From contig JAJZKJ010000128.1 in assembly GCA_021804195.1 (NCBI GenBank), positions 1 to 6,539 on the forward strand: DNA of 6,539 bases, given 5' to 3'. The stretch is from Acidobacteriota bacterium (lineage in GTDB: Bacteria; Planctomycetota; Phycisphaerae; WQYP01; JAJZKJ01). The notes under the pieces are model-generated. The model was given only the letters and a program-made list of their open reading frames with translations. It did not search any database and had not been told where the DNA came from. Below, one piece after another: positions 1 through 6,539 of the stretch (position 1 is the first letter of the stretch; every line of letters begins with the position of its first letter). Both the position numbers and the translations under genes were made by a program.

Positions 1-2808
1 GTGGCCCTGCATGATGGAATTGCGCAAGGTAATGCCAAAGAGGGTGATAAAGCCGACCATGGCTCCGAGGGAAAGTACGCCGCCGCAGATCCACGCCGCC
101 AGCACGCCGCCCACCAGGGCCAGGGGCAGGTTGATCAGCAGCAGCAGGACATTGTTGAAATATTTCAGCACCACCAGTAACAGCAGCAGGATGCCGAGCA
201 GGGCGATGGCGGAATGCACCAATAGATCGTGGCGGGCCTGGGCGGCGGCTTCCGCAGAACCGGTAAAATTGACGATTACCCCGGCGGGCAGATGGAGTTT
301 GGCAATGGCGATCTGGGCGGCATGCACGTATTGTCCGGCGGTGGTGCCCGCCAGGTGAATGTTGATGGTTTGGGCGCGCTGGCCGTTGATATGAGAAATG
401 CGGTAAAAGCCGCTGGATTCGTAGATGCGGGCGAGGGCGGACAGGGGCAGCCAGGTGCCGCCGGGGGTGCGTATGGGCATGGTACGCAGGGCAGAAATGC
501 GTTGGCTGTGGGCCAGGGAAAGGGTAGCCACCACCGGCCAGATACGTGTGCCATGGTAAATGTGTCCAACGGAGCGGCCGCGGGTCAGCAGTCGAACCTG
601 GCTTAGCACGGAGATGGGGGTAAGGCCCCAGCGGCGGAGCTGCCGGTAACGGGGTCGAACCTGAATTTCCGGAGCATTCCAGGCGGTTTGCGGGGCGACG
701 CTGCGGGCACCGGGAATTTTTTTGAGGGCGGCGGTTAGCATGGACGCTGCCTGTTCAATGGCCGGAAACTTATTGCCGATGACTTGCACCGCTACCGGCG
801 CGCCGGAACCGGAAATAGTCTCATTGATGCGTTCGGATAACACGGTGTTGTAATAGAGAAGTACGCCGGGAAATTTCTTGATCAGGCGGTGCATATCCGC
901 CCGGAAGCGGCGGGCTTGGGCCGTACTAAGGGGTTTAATGCGGATCAGGTATTCACTGTATTGCGGCCCCAGCACATCGCCACCCAGGTTCGACCTCCCG
1001 GAGCGCTGTTCAACCTGCTGGACAAACGGAATCTTTTCCAGGGCGGCGGTAACGCGGTTGCCGATGGCAATGGATTGTTTAAGCGAAGACCCCGCCACCA
1101 GAGCCAGATGCACCACGTAGTTGCGTTCATTCAGGCGTGGGAAAAATGCGGTTTTAAGCCATGGCAGCACGGCCAGCCCGCTTAGTGTTATCAGTACCAC
1201 CAGTGCAATGGCTGCCGTTCGCCACTGTTCCACCTGCGTAAGCAAGCGGCGATAGCCGCGCTTGAGGTGGCTGGTCAGCCAGGCGTCGTGGCGGGTAACG
1301 GCCACCGATGGCAGCAGCGTCATGCATAATGCGGGGGTGAGGGTAAGGGCCAGAACAAGCGAAGAAATAACTGCGGCAATGTAAGCCACAGCCAACGGGG
1401 CAAAAAAACGGCCGGCCAGACCGCTAAGGCCGAAGATCGGGAGAAATATGAGAATGACTGCGGCAGTGGCGAACACCACGGCACTGCGCACCTCCAGCGA
1501 GGCGGAAAGTACCACACTCAGGGCGGCACGCGGTGCCGCGGAAAGGGCGTTGAGCCGCAGTCGGCGTGTGATGTTTTCCACATCAATGACGGCGTCGTCC
1601 ACCACTTCGCCGATGGCTACGGCCAGACCGCCGAGGGTCATGGTATTAAGAGTTTCACCAAAGTGAGTGAGAAGTGTAATGGCCGCCAGCAGGGAAAGTG
1701 GAATGGCCAGGCAGGAGATGAGGCTGGTGCGCCAGTCGCCCAGAAACAGCACCAGTACCAGAATCACCAGGCCCGCTCCGATCAGCAGGGAATCCATGAG
1801 GTTGTGCAGGGCAGTGGTAACAAAATCTGAGGATTGCAGGATTTTGCCGTGCAGGACAATGCCGCGCTGGGCCAGCACGGGTCGAAGCGAGGCCAGCGCG
1901 CTTTGCACCGCGGCGCTTACGGCGAGCAGATTGGAGCCGTACTCCTGGCCGATCATCAGCAGGACTCCGGGCCGGCCCATGATGGAAACGGCTCCGACCT
2001 GGGGCAGGTGGCTGATGCGGATATGGGCCACATCCGCAAGCGTTATCACCTGGCTGCCGTGGGAGGCCACCGGCGTTTGGCCCAATTGTTGCAAAGATTG
2101 AATTTGTCCATGCACCCGCAGCGTCATATCTTGATTGGGGGTGGTGAGAAATCCCGCACCCACCAGCCCGGTGGCCCGGCGGGCCGCGGCCAACACCTGG
2201 CTTACGCTTAAGCCGTATTGAATCAATCGTCCGGGCATAAGTTCAATGCGATAATCTTTTTGCACTCCGCCGTAGATGGCCACTTCCGATACACCATGCA
2301 CAGCCAGCAGCCGCGGCTGCATCACCCAGTCGGCCACGGTGCGCAGGCGGCGGAGGTCGTTGGTCTTGCTGGTGATGCCCACCACTGTTACCCAGCGAAT
2401 GGAACTGCTTAAAGGCATAAGCACCGGGGTATGAACATGCGGCGGCAACGTGCCGGCCACCTGCGCCAGCCGCTGGGAAACGGCCTGCTGATCGCGATAA
2501 ATGTTGGAGCCGCTGGGAAACAGCACCTTGACGATGGATATTCCCTGCATGGAATTGGAAAAAGTTTCCTGGGCACCTACGCCGCCGGAAAGGGCCTGCT
2601 CAATGGGGGTGGTAACGAGCTTTTCAACCTGGCTGGGGCTGAAACCCGGGGCCAGGGTTTTGATTTTAAGCTGCGGCTGAATGAAATTTGGGTAAACATC
2701 GTAACGGGCCATGGTGATGGAATAAATTCCATAGCCCACCAACATGCAGGCCAGTGCGATGATGATACCGCGAAAATGCAGAGAAAATTTTACGATGCGT
2801 TTGAGCAT
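1..2808 (-). CDS. HME-type RND efflux pump, inner-membrane subunit (CzcA/CusA-like), C-terminus cut by window edge
   Basis: This gene encodes the proton-driven inner-membrane pump of a tripartite efflux system. The frame is open without a stop from the ATG at 2808 to base 1, giving 936 residues; family members have about 1,020-1,070, so roughly the last 100 residues (the final two membrane helices) lie off the window. By eye, TM1 is near residues 12-30, a first periplasmic porter region spans about 31-335, TM2-TM6 lie between about 338 and 498, TM7 is at 531-550, a second porter region spans about 551-860, and TM8-TM10 lie at 862-930. Family hallmarks are the LAPGFSPSQVEKLVTTPIE stretch near 52-70, the GDWR...AIPLSLL segment at 357-374, the acidic TM4 motif GEVVDDAVIDVEN at 400-412, and FGITLRNSIM at 924-933. 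The start is supported by AAGG seven bases upstream. It lies 25 bases downstream of the adaptor gene in the same operon. Residues aligning with the Cu(I)-carrying methionines of CusA are not methionine, so a copper substrate is doubtful. The family call is firm; the substrate is unknown. Confidence 0.93.
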   Translation of the reverse strand, partial: MLKRIVKFSLHFRGIIIALACMLVGYGIYSITMARYDVYPNFIQPQLKIKTLAPGFSPSQVEKLVTTPIEQALSGGVGAQETFSNSMQGISIVKVLFPSGSNIYRDQQAVSQRLAQVAGTLPPHVHTPVLMPLSSSIRWVTVVGITSKTNDLRRLRTVADWVMQPRLLAVHGVSEVAIYGGVQKDYRIELMPGRLIQYGLSVSQVLAAARRATGLVGAGFLTTPNQDMTLRVHGQIQSLQQLGQTPVASHGSQVITLADVAHIRISHLPQVGAVSIMGRPGVLLMIGQEYGSNLLAVSAAVQSALASLRPVLAQRGIVLHGKILQSSDFVTTALHNLMDSLLIGAGLVILVLVLFLGDWRTSLISCLAIPLSLLAAITLLTHFGETLNTMTLGGLAVAIGEVVDDAVIDVENITRRLRLNALSAAPRAALSVVLSASLEVRSAVVFATAAVILIFLPIFGLSGLAGRFFAPLAVAYIAAVISSLVLALTLTPALCMTLLPSVAVTRHDAWLTSHLKRGYRRLLTQVEQWRTAAIALVVLITLSGLAVLPWLKTAFFPRLNERNYVVHLALVAGSSLKQSIAIGNRVTAALEKIPFVQQVEQRSGRSNLGGDVLGPQYSEYLIRIKPLSTAQARRFRADMHRLIKKFPGVLLYYNTVLSERINETISGSGAPVAVQVIGNKFPAIEQAASMLTAALKKIPGARSVAPQTAWNAPEIQVRPRYRQLRRWGLTPISVLSQVRLLTRGRSVGHIYHGTRIWPVVATLSLAHSQRISALRTMPIRTPGGTWLPLSALARIYESSGFYRISHINGQRAQTINIHLAGTTAGQYVHAAQIAIAKLHLPAGVIVNFTGSAEAAAQARHDLLVHSAIALLGILLLLLVVLKYFNNVLLLLINLPLALVGGVLAAWICGGVLSLGAMVGFITLFGITLRNSIMQGH

Positions 2809-2815
2809 TTACCCG

Positions 2816-2819
2816 CCTT
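2816..2819 (-). promoter_or_regulatory. Ribosome binding site of the RND pump gene
   Basis: AAGG on the minus strand, followed by CGGGTAA, lies seven bases before ATG 2808 in the 25-base gap after the adaptor stop (2834). It supports this start and continuous operon translation. Confidence 0.5.
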
Positions 2820-2833
2820 GCCAATCATCAGTC

Positions 2834-4009
2834 TTAGCCCGATTTTTTCAGGGTGGATTGCAGTTGAATAGTCATCAACAGTTGTGCGCCATGGACCACG
2901 ATGGGCCGCGGCGGCAACGAGCCGGGCCGCACGGCAAAACCTCCCGGTACCGCCAGGGGATGGATAAGCTCCCGCAATACAAACGTCCCGCCGGCGCGCT
3001 GGAAATAGACCCAGCGCCGGCCCCGCCACCACACGGCCGCGGATCGGGGGATGATGGTACGCCGCACGGCTGGGGCTATTTTGGGTACGCGGGCGGTAAT
3101 AGCCATGTGGGGCCGCAGCGTTCCGGAATTGTGGAGCATGTACAAAATGGAAAGGCCGCGGGTTTGCCGGTCGGCCACCGGCCCAATCGCCACGGGTCTG
3201 GCCAGGAGCCAGTGTTGGTGGCCCAGGGCTTGCACCCGGATGGGCTTAGCCATGGCCACCCTGCCCGACTCGGAAGCCGGCAGGGCCACTGCGGCCAAAA
3301 GGGTTTGGAAATTTTCCACTTTCAGAATCGGCTGATTGGCGGCCACGGCTTGGCCGGGGTGGGCCAGCACCGCAGTCACCAGGCCGGTTTGGAAAACCGG
3401 CAGGGGCAGCATGGCTCCGGCGGCACCGGCTTTTAGCTGCCGGGCAATGGCGGCAATGCTTTGTGCATCTGCCTTTACCCGCGACCGGGCCGCGGCCCAG
3501 GCGGCCTGCGCTTGTTGTAAACTGCGCAGCGATACGGCCTGGTTTTGGTGATAGAGCGATTTTTCGCGGGCGTATGCGGCGGCGGCAGTTGAACGCGCCA
3601 CCTTGGCGGCGATGAGATCCGCTTGCAGTTTGGTAAGCTCCAGCGCCAGGGTGATGCGTAAGGTGGTGGAAACCACCGGCTTAACGCCCGCCAGGAGTTG
3701 GCCTTGTGTTACCGCCAAGCCGATTTGCGGCCAGGGCCGGGGCGGCAACGCCCGGATAACCCCCGCCAGCGGCGAGGCCAGCGTAAAGACTGTATCCGGG
3801 TTACGCTTCAACCGGCCATAAAGCGTCAGCATGGGGCGCACCGCAGCGGTTTGCAGAGGCGCGGTTTGGATGTTGAGGGTTTTTTGCTGGGCGGCGGTCA
3901 GGTGAATGACGGTGATGCCGGGCGGCGCGGCCGATGCCAGGGTGGCTTGTGCACCCACGGCCATGGCCCATAGGCCGCAGTACCGGTGTCGGAGCGGAAT
4001 GATGTTCAT
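2834..4009 (-). CDS. RND efflux periplasmic adaptor (membrane fusion protein, CzcB/CusB/HlyD family)
   Basis: This 391-residue protein is the periplasmic adaptor joining the inner-membrane pump to the outer-membrane factor. Residues 1-28 look like a Sec signal peptide: a short basic start, a hydrophobic stretch, and a likely cut after ASA near residue 27. No lipobox is seen. A first half of the barrel-sandwich (lipoyl-like) domain lies at about 75-110 (ASPLAGVI..., then VTQGQLLAGV). An Ala-rich alpha-helical hairpin follows at about 117-193, and the second lipoyl half is at about 205-232 (GLVTAVLAHPGQAV...ILKVEN). A beta-barrel region spans about 235-310, and the membrane-proximal domain about 318-385 (IPRSAAVWWRGRRWVYFQ, then VVHGAQLL). 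ATG 4009 is preferred over the longer open frame to 4249: it has AAAGGA eight bases upstream, is followed directly by the signal peptide, and overlaps the upstream stop as ATGA, which points to translational coupling. The extra 80 upstream residues are Pro/Arg/Gly-rich out-of-frame readings of the outer-membrane gene. No His- or Met-rich metal-binding N-terminal segment is present, unlike CusB. Confidence 0.9.
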   Translation of the reverse strand: MNIIPLRHRYCGLWAMAVGAQATLASAAPPGITVIHLTAAQQKTLNIQTAPLQTAAVRPMLTLYGRLKRNPDTVFTLASPLAGVIRALPPRPWPQIGLAVTQGQLLAGVKPVVSTTLRITLALELTKLQADLIAAKVARSTAAAAYAREKSLYHQNQAVSLRSLQQAQAAWAAARSRVKADAQSIAAIARQLKAGAAGAMLPLPVFQTGLVTAVLAHPGQAVAANQPILKVENFQTLLAAVALPASESGRVAMAKPIRVQALGHQHWLLARPVAIGPVADRQTRGLSILYMLHNSGTLRPHMAITARVPKIAPAVRRTIIPRSAAVWWRGRRWVYFQRAGGTFVLRELIHPLAVPGGFAVRPGSLPPRPIVVHGAQLLMTIQLQSTLKKSG

Positions 4010-5439
4010 GGTTGGAGTCCTTTCGGTTGGGCGGGGGTGCGGCCGAGGGGCTTTTCCAGCAGGTTTTCCAGGTGGCCCAGGGCCAGAGCGGCGGCGCTGC
4101 GGGCACCCAGCGCAGCCTGCTGATACGTATTCAGTGCGAATTGAGCTTCCGCCAGGGCCAGGCGGCTTTGGGCGCCGGCTTGAAACGCTTCGCGCGTCAG
4201 GTTCCATTGTCCGCGTTGCCGCAGGGCAATGGCCCGGGCCGCCCGCCACTGACGCAAGTCCGCCCGATACGTCGTTAAGGCTGTGCCAATGGTCGTGATG
4301 ACCCGGGTTTGCTTTTGCAGCAGGTCGGCGGCGATGACGCGGCGGTGGGCGGCGGCGGCGGCGATGGCCCCCTGATTTTGATTGAATACCGGCAGGGCCA
4401 TGGTCAGGCCCAGGGTAAATTCGTTGGCACCCTGATTAAAGCTGTAGCCAGGCCCCAAATGAATATCCGGATATTGGCGGGCCACCTGCAGTTTCAGCGC
4501 GGCTTGGGCGGCCTGGTAGCGTGCCAGCAGCGATTGTATATCCATGCGATTGAGCAGAGCTGCCCGGATCAGCGGGTGGAGCTTGAGCGCCCGCACCGGC
4601 GGCAGTCGCCACAGGTGTGGGAAAAACCATTTTACCCCCACCAAAGCCCGCGCCGGTACCGACAGCGCCGCGGCCAGCCGCATTCGCCGCCGTTGCATCA
4701 CCCCGCGTGCGGCCAGCAGGGCCAAAGCCGCCTGGCGAGCCTGAATTTGGGCGGCGGCAAAAACCGGGCGGGAAATGTCTCCCGCGGTAAAACGGGCCTT
4801 CAGCAAAGCCGCAATCAGCCGGGCATCCGCGGCCTGACGGGCCAGCAGTTGCACGTGCTTGCGGGCATAAAGATACGTAACCAGCGCCCGGCGGATGGTT
4901 TGCCGTACGTTCCATGCGGTTTGACCGAAATTAAATCGGCCGGCGTGGATCAGCGCCGCGGCCTGGGCCATGCGATCCTGGCGGCGACCGGCCGTTTCAA
5001 TGGGAATATCAAAGTTAAACCCCAGAATCCACGGCGACACGCCCGGCCCGGCCTTGGCCGCATACGTAGGCGATAAACCGACGGTGGGATTGGGCGACTG
5101 CGAGGCGGTAACCAGGTTCGCCTGGGCCAGCGCAATTTGCGCCGCTTGCACCCGCAGTGCGGCACTGTAATACCAGCCTGCAGCCACCAGCGTGCTTAGG
5201 GTTTGCCGGCGTGGAAAGCCGGGTGGCACATGGATGGGTTGCGCGGTGATAAATTTACGCACCAGCGGGTTGGCTAATGATCGATGTTGAAAGTGGGAAT
5301 GGAAGGTGGCCGGGTGCAGCGGTTGGGCATGGTATTGGGCGCAGCCGGCCAAAGCCAAAAACAGCATCCATGCCGCCATGGCACCAAGCCCGAAAAATCG
5401 CCCGTGCCGCGGATTAAGTTGTTGCGGTGCGTTGGTCAA
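4006..5439 (-). CDS. TolC/CzcC-type outer-membrane efflux lipoprotein
   Basis: This 477-residue protein is the outer-membrane exit duct of the system and the first gene of the operon. An N-terminal lipoprotein signal is visible: a basic region (RHGR, 11-14), a hydrophobic core, and the lipobox LAGC with the lipidated cysteine at residue 33. Two outer-membrane efflux repeats follow, at about 78-262 and 285-462, each with long Ala/Gln-rich helices. Family motifs are the strand FNFDIPIETAGRR at 141-153 and LPVFNQNQGAIAAA at 349-362, the usual turn sequences in CusC/CzcC-like proteins. The length fits the family (about 420-500). The start is TTG. No ATG lies upstream in frame, because a TGA sits two codons before it. 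The first internal ATG (residue 21) would remove the basic part of the signal peptide. A GGAAAGGA ribosome site lies 11 bases upstream, slightly far but good. The stop TGA overlaps the adaptor's ATG. A substrate cannot be read from this gene alone. Confidence 0.91.
   Translation of the reverse strand: MTNAPQQLNPRHGRFFGLGAMAAWMLFLALAGCAQYHAQPLHPATFHSHFQHRSLANPLVRKFITAQPIHVPPGFPRRQTLSTLVAAGWYYSAALRVQAAQIALAQANLVTASQSPNPTVGLSPTYAAKAGPGVSPWILGFNFDIPIETAGRRQDRMAQAAALIHAGRFNFGQTAWNVRQTIRRALVTYLYARKHVQLLARQAADARLIAALLKARFTAGDISRPVFAAAQIQARQAALALLAARGVMQRRRMRLAAALSVPARALVGVKWFFPHLWRLPPVRALKLHPLIRAALLNRMDIQSLLARYQAAQAALKLQVARQYPDIHLGPGYSFNQGANEFTLGLTMALPVFNQNQGAIAAAAAHRRVIAADLLQKQTRVITTIGTALTTYRADLRQWRAARAIALRQRGQWNLTREAFQAGAQSRLALAEAQFALNTYQQAALGARSAAALALGHLENLLEKPLGRTPAQPKGLQP
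4018..4023 (-). promoter_or_regulatory. Ribosome binding site of the adaptor gene, inside the end of the upstream gene
   Basis: AAAGGA on the minus strand lies eight bases before ATG 4009 and within the last codons of the outer-membrane factor gene. Together with the ATGA stop/start overlap at 4006-4009 it fixes the adaptor start and suggests coupled translation. Confidence 0.7.
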
Positions 5440-5450
5440 CGATCAGGTGT

Positions 5451-5458
5451 TCCTTTCC
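5451..5458 (-). promoter_or_regulatory. Ribosome binding site deciding the TTG start of the outer-membrane factor
   Basis: The minus strand reads GGAAAGGA here, 11 bases before TTG 5439. An in-frame TGA two codons upstream of that TTG rules out a longer protein. This site therefore supports TTG over the internal ATG at residue 21. Confidence 0.6.
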
Positions 5459-5510
5459 AATGAGCATACGCCAGTAATGGGGTTGAAGTTCGGCCTGAGC
5501 GTACATTCTG

Positions 5511-5539
5511 ATGATACTGCCGTGTATCGTGTAAACCAA
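5511..5539 (-). promoter_or_regulatory. Candidate sigma-70-like promoter for the efflux operon
   Basis: On the minus strand TTGGTT (complement of 5534-5539) and TATCAT (complement of 5511-5516) are separated by 17 bases, four of six matches to each consensus box. Transcription would start near 5504, leaving a leader of about 65 bases before the TTG start at 5439. The spacer contains a perfect direct repeat of CGTGTA on the plus strand (5521-5526 and 5528-5533), which could be an operator between the boxes. The call rests on pattern only, and the source organism's promoter consensus is unknown. Confidence 0.35.
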
Positions 5540-5654
5540 ACCGAAACGGCACCAAACCTCCAATACGAAGATGCATAACCTTGAGCAGTAAAGCAATATC
5601 CACTGCGATTAAACGAATACTCTCCGATTGTGTCCGATGTTCTCTTCGTCGGGC

Positions 5655-5726
5655 GGGCCAAGCAGCCAGCGCAATGCCATGGTATTTGGAGCAGACCACC
5701 ATCATGAACTCGAGGTGGCTTGGCCC
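5655..5726. repeat. Nine-base perfect inverted repeat after the nuclease-like gene
   Basis: GGGCCAAGC at 5655-5663 and its exact reverse complement GCTTGGCCC at 5718-5726 flank a 54-base spacer. The right arm ends on the first base of the TAG codon of the nuclease-like gene. In RNA the arms could pair, but the loop is long and no T-run follows on the minus strand, so a standard intrinsic terminator is not supported. Chance is possible. Confidence 0.4.
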
Positions 5727-6539
5727 TATGGAGCGGAATCGCGGGCAGCAGCCACCCACTCCTTCACCAAATCGGGCAGCCTTTCTACCACCTCGTCGCC
5801 AAATATGACCTCGTCCACGTAGCCCATGTGCAGCATGTCAATGATGCGGCACAGGTAGGATTTACCACAAGACCACCATGTATAATGAGCGTCAATAATC
5901 AGGTAATGCTTAACCTTCACGCCCTCATGTTCTCGCAATTCTTCAAGTTCCATGCCGTCGAGCAGGGATTCGTAGACGCCATTGGCAACGCGGCTCCCAA
6001 AGGTTGTGGTATAGTAATATTCCTTGATTTCCCATACTGCGATAGGATTCGCGGTGCTCGGAAAGGCACCGTCCAGGCGTCGGGCCAAGGTGCGCAGCGC
6101 CTTGCCTTGCCTGGTTATCGTGGTCAGGGCTCGCGGGTCGAGATCGCAAGGAAAATCCGCCGCGTTGGCCCGAACGAGGATGGCAACGATTGCTGACAGA
6201 TAAGCTGGGGCCTTCTTCTTCCCTTTTTGCTTATTCCAAGGGGCCTTTATTTTGACCTGTTTGTGCTCCGCACGAACGAATTCGTATAATGCCTTGGCCT
6301 TTTTCGCGTCCATCAAGTGGTGCCGAGCCTTGGTATTGAGAACATCTGCCCTGAATTTAAAATAATCAAGCAATTGCTGTCCAAGTGGCGTGAGGTCGCC
6401 CCCTGGTCTCAATACCTCGCTCACATCGAGCTTCAGAACATGAACGGCTGCCAGGATCTCATCCAGGCCGGGGCTGCTTACGGTCTGGCTGCTCCTTTTG
6501 GTGTATTGGCACTTTTCGGATATGCACCGCACGTAAGCC
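5726..6539 (-). CDS. Probable PD-(D/E)XK nuclease-like protein (possible restriction endonuclease), 5' end at window edge
   Basis: The frame is open from the right edge to a TAG at 5726, about 271 codons. A GTG at 6532 is the first start codon inside the window (268 residues from it), but no stop precedes it, so the true start may lie outside. The N-terminal 150 residues are helical-looking and basic (for example KQKGKKK at 101-107). The best clue to function is VWEIKEYYYTTTFGSR at 166-181. A hydrophobic strand ending in E168-x-K170, with D153 about 15 residues before it, resembles the D...ExK core of PD-(D/E)XK nucleases. It is followed by an acidic helix (YESLLDGMELEEL, 187-199), a beta strand HYLIID (209-214), a Trp-rich YTWW, and a C-terminal helix (VVERLPDLVKEWV). 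I do not recognise a named family with confidence, and the nuclease call is an inference from this core. The gene has lower GC than the efflux operon and faces the same way. A partner methyltransferase, if any, would be upstream beyond the window. Confidence 0.75.
   Translation of the reverse strand, partial: AYVRCISEKCQYTKRSSQTVSSPGLDEILAAVHVLKLDVSEVLRPGGDLTPLGQQLLDYFKFRADVLNTKARHHLMDAKKAKALYEFVRAEHKQVKIKAPWNKQKGKKKAPAYLSAIVAILVRANAADFPCDLDPRALTTITRQGKALRTLARRLDGAFPSTANPIAVWEIKEYYYTTTFGSRVANGVYESLLDGMELEELREHEGVKVKHYLIIDAHYTWWSCGKSYLCRIIDMLHMGYVDEVIFGDEVVERLPDLVKEWVAAARDSAP

Larger units (their letters stand above)
5440..5725. other. Intergenic region, AT-richer than the operon, no supported gene
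   Basis: This 286-base stretch separates the nuclease-like gene from the efflux operon. Open frames of 60-107 codons cross it on the minus strand, but they overlap one another in different frames, have no recognisable motif, and run into flanking genes. The stretch holds the candidate promoter (5511-5539), a TCCGAT pair ten bases apart (5623-5628 and 5633-5638), and one arm and the spacer of the inverted repeat ending at 5726. One 60-base line counted by hand (5521-5580) is 47% GC, against 73-77% for lines taken inside the operon. Confidence 0.6.

Noticed and set aside
1667..2211. Plus-strand frames of 125-144 codons across the pump gene
   Set aside because: They are antisense to the conserved first half of the pump, whose minus-strand reading carries all the family motifs.
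2744..3436. 230-codon open frame on the plus strand
   Set aside because: It is antisense to the adaptor gene, crosses the adaptor-pump junction, and its His/Gly/Arg/Pro-rich composition is typical of a shadow frame.
4010..4249. 80-residue N-terminal extension of the adaptor
   Set aside because: It is out of frame inside the outer-membrane factor coding region, Pro/Arg/Gly-rich, and placed before a proper signal peptide that has its own ribosome site.
4309..5076. 255-codon open frame on the plus strand
   Set aside because: It lies wholly antisense to the outer-membrane factor gene, is low-complexity in Gly/Gln/Arg, has no domain motif, and is the kind of frame high-GC codon bias creates.
5436..5759. 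107-codon and 72-codon minus-strand frames between the nuclease-like gene and the operon
   Set aside because: They overlap each other in different frames, run into coding sequence at one or both ends, and show no motif. A decayed gene fragment cannot be excluded but is not supported.
1..6539. CRISPR array, tRNA, rRNA, insertion sequence
   Set aside because: No regularly spaced repeats, tRNA-like cloverleaf, rRNA sequence or transposase motif was seen on either strand.

Overview
The window looks like chromosomal or genomic-island DNA from a high-GC, diderm (Gram-negative type) bacterium. The evidence is a complete envelope-spanning efflux system with an outer-membrane lipoprotein. The lineage cannot be fixed from the sequence. 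The efflux proteins are rich in Ala, Arg, Pro and Gln and diverge from the classic proteobacterial CzcCBA and CusCBA proteins, so a planctomycete- or acidobacterium-like source is possible, but that is a guess.

Every gene I can support lies on the minus strand, so transcription runs right to left. From the right edge: (i) a gene entering from beyond the window (6539-5726) encodes a probable PD-(D/E)XK nuclease-like protein, perhaps a restriction endonuclease; (ii) a 286-base AT-richer intergenic stretch (5725-5440) holds a candidate promoter, short repeats and an inverted repeat; (iii) a three-gene operon encodes a TolC-type outer-membrane factor lipoprotein (5439-4006), a periplasmic adaptor (4009-2834) and an RND pump of the heavy-metal efflux type (2808 to beyond base 1). 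The order OMF-MFP-RND matches the czcCBA layout.

The operon is tight. The first two genes share an ATGA stop/start overlap, and the pump starts 25 bases after the adaptor ends. Together the products should form a tripartite channel. The proton-driven pump sits in the inner membrane, the adaptor bridges the periplasm, and the outer-membrane factor gives the exit duct. The substrate is not settled. The pump belongs with the HME-RND group by overall sequence. By eye, however, the three methionines that carry Cu(I)/Ag(I) in CusA are replaced by His, Tyr and Glu, and the adaptor has no methionine- or histidine-rich metal-binding N-terminus. A divalent metal or a non-metal substrate is therefore more likely than copper or silver.

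No regulator, RNA gene, insertion sequence or CRISPR array is visible. GC content falls clearly between the operon and the nuclease-like gene, which suggests the two have different histories.
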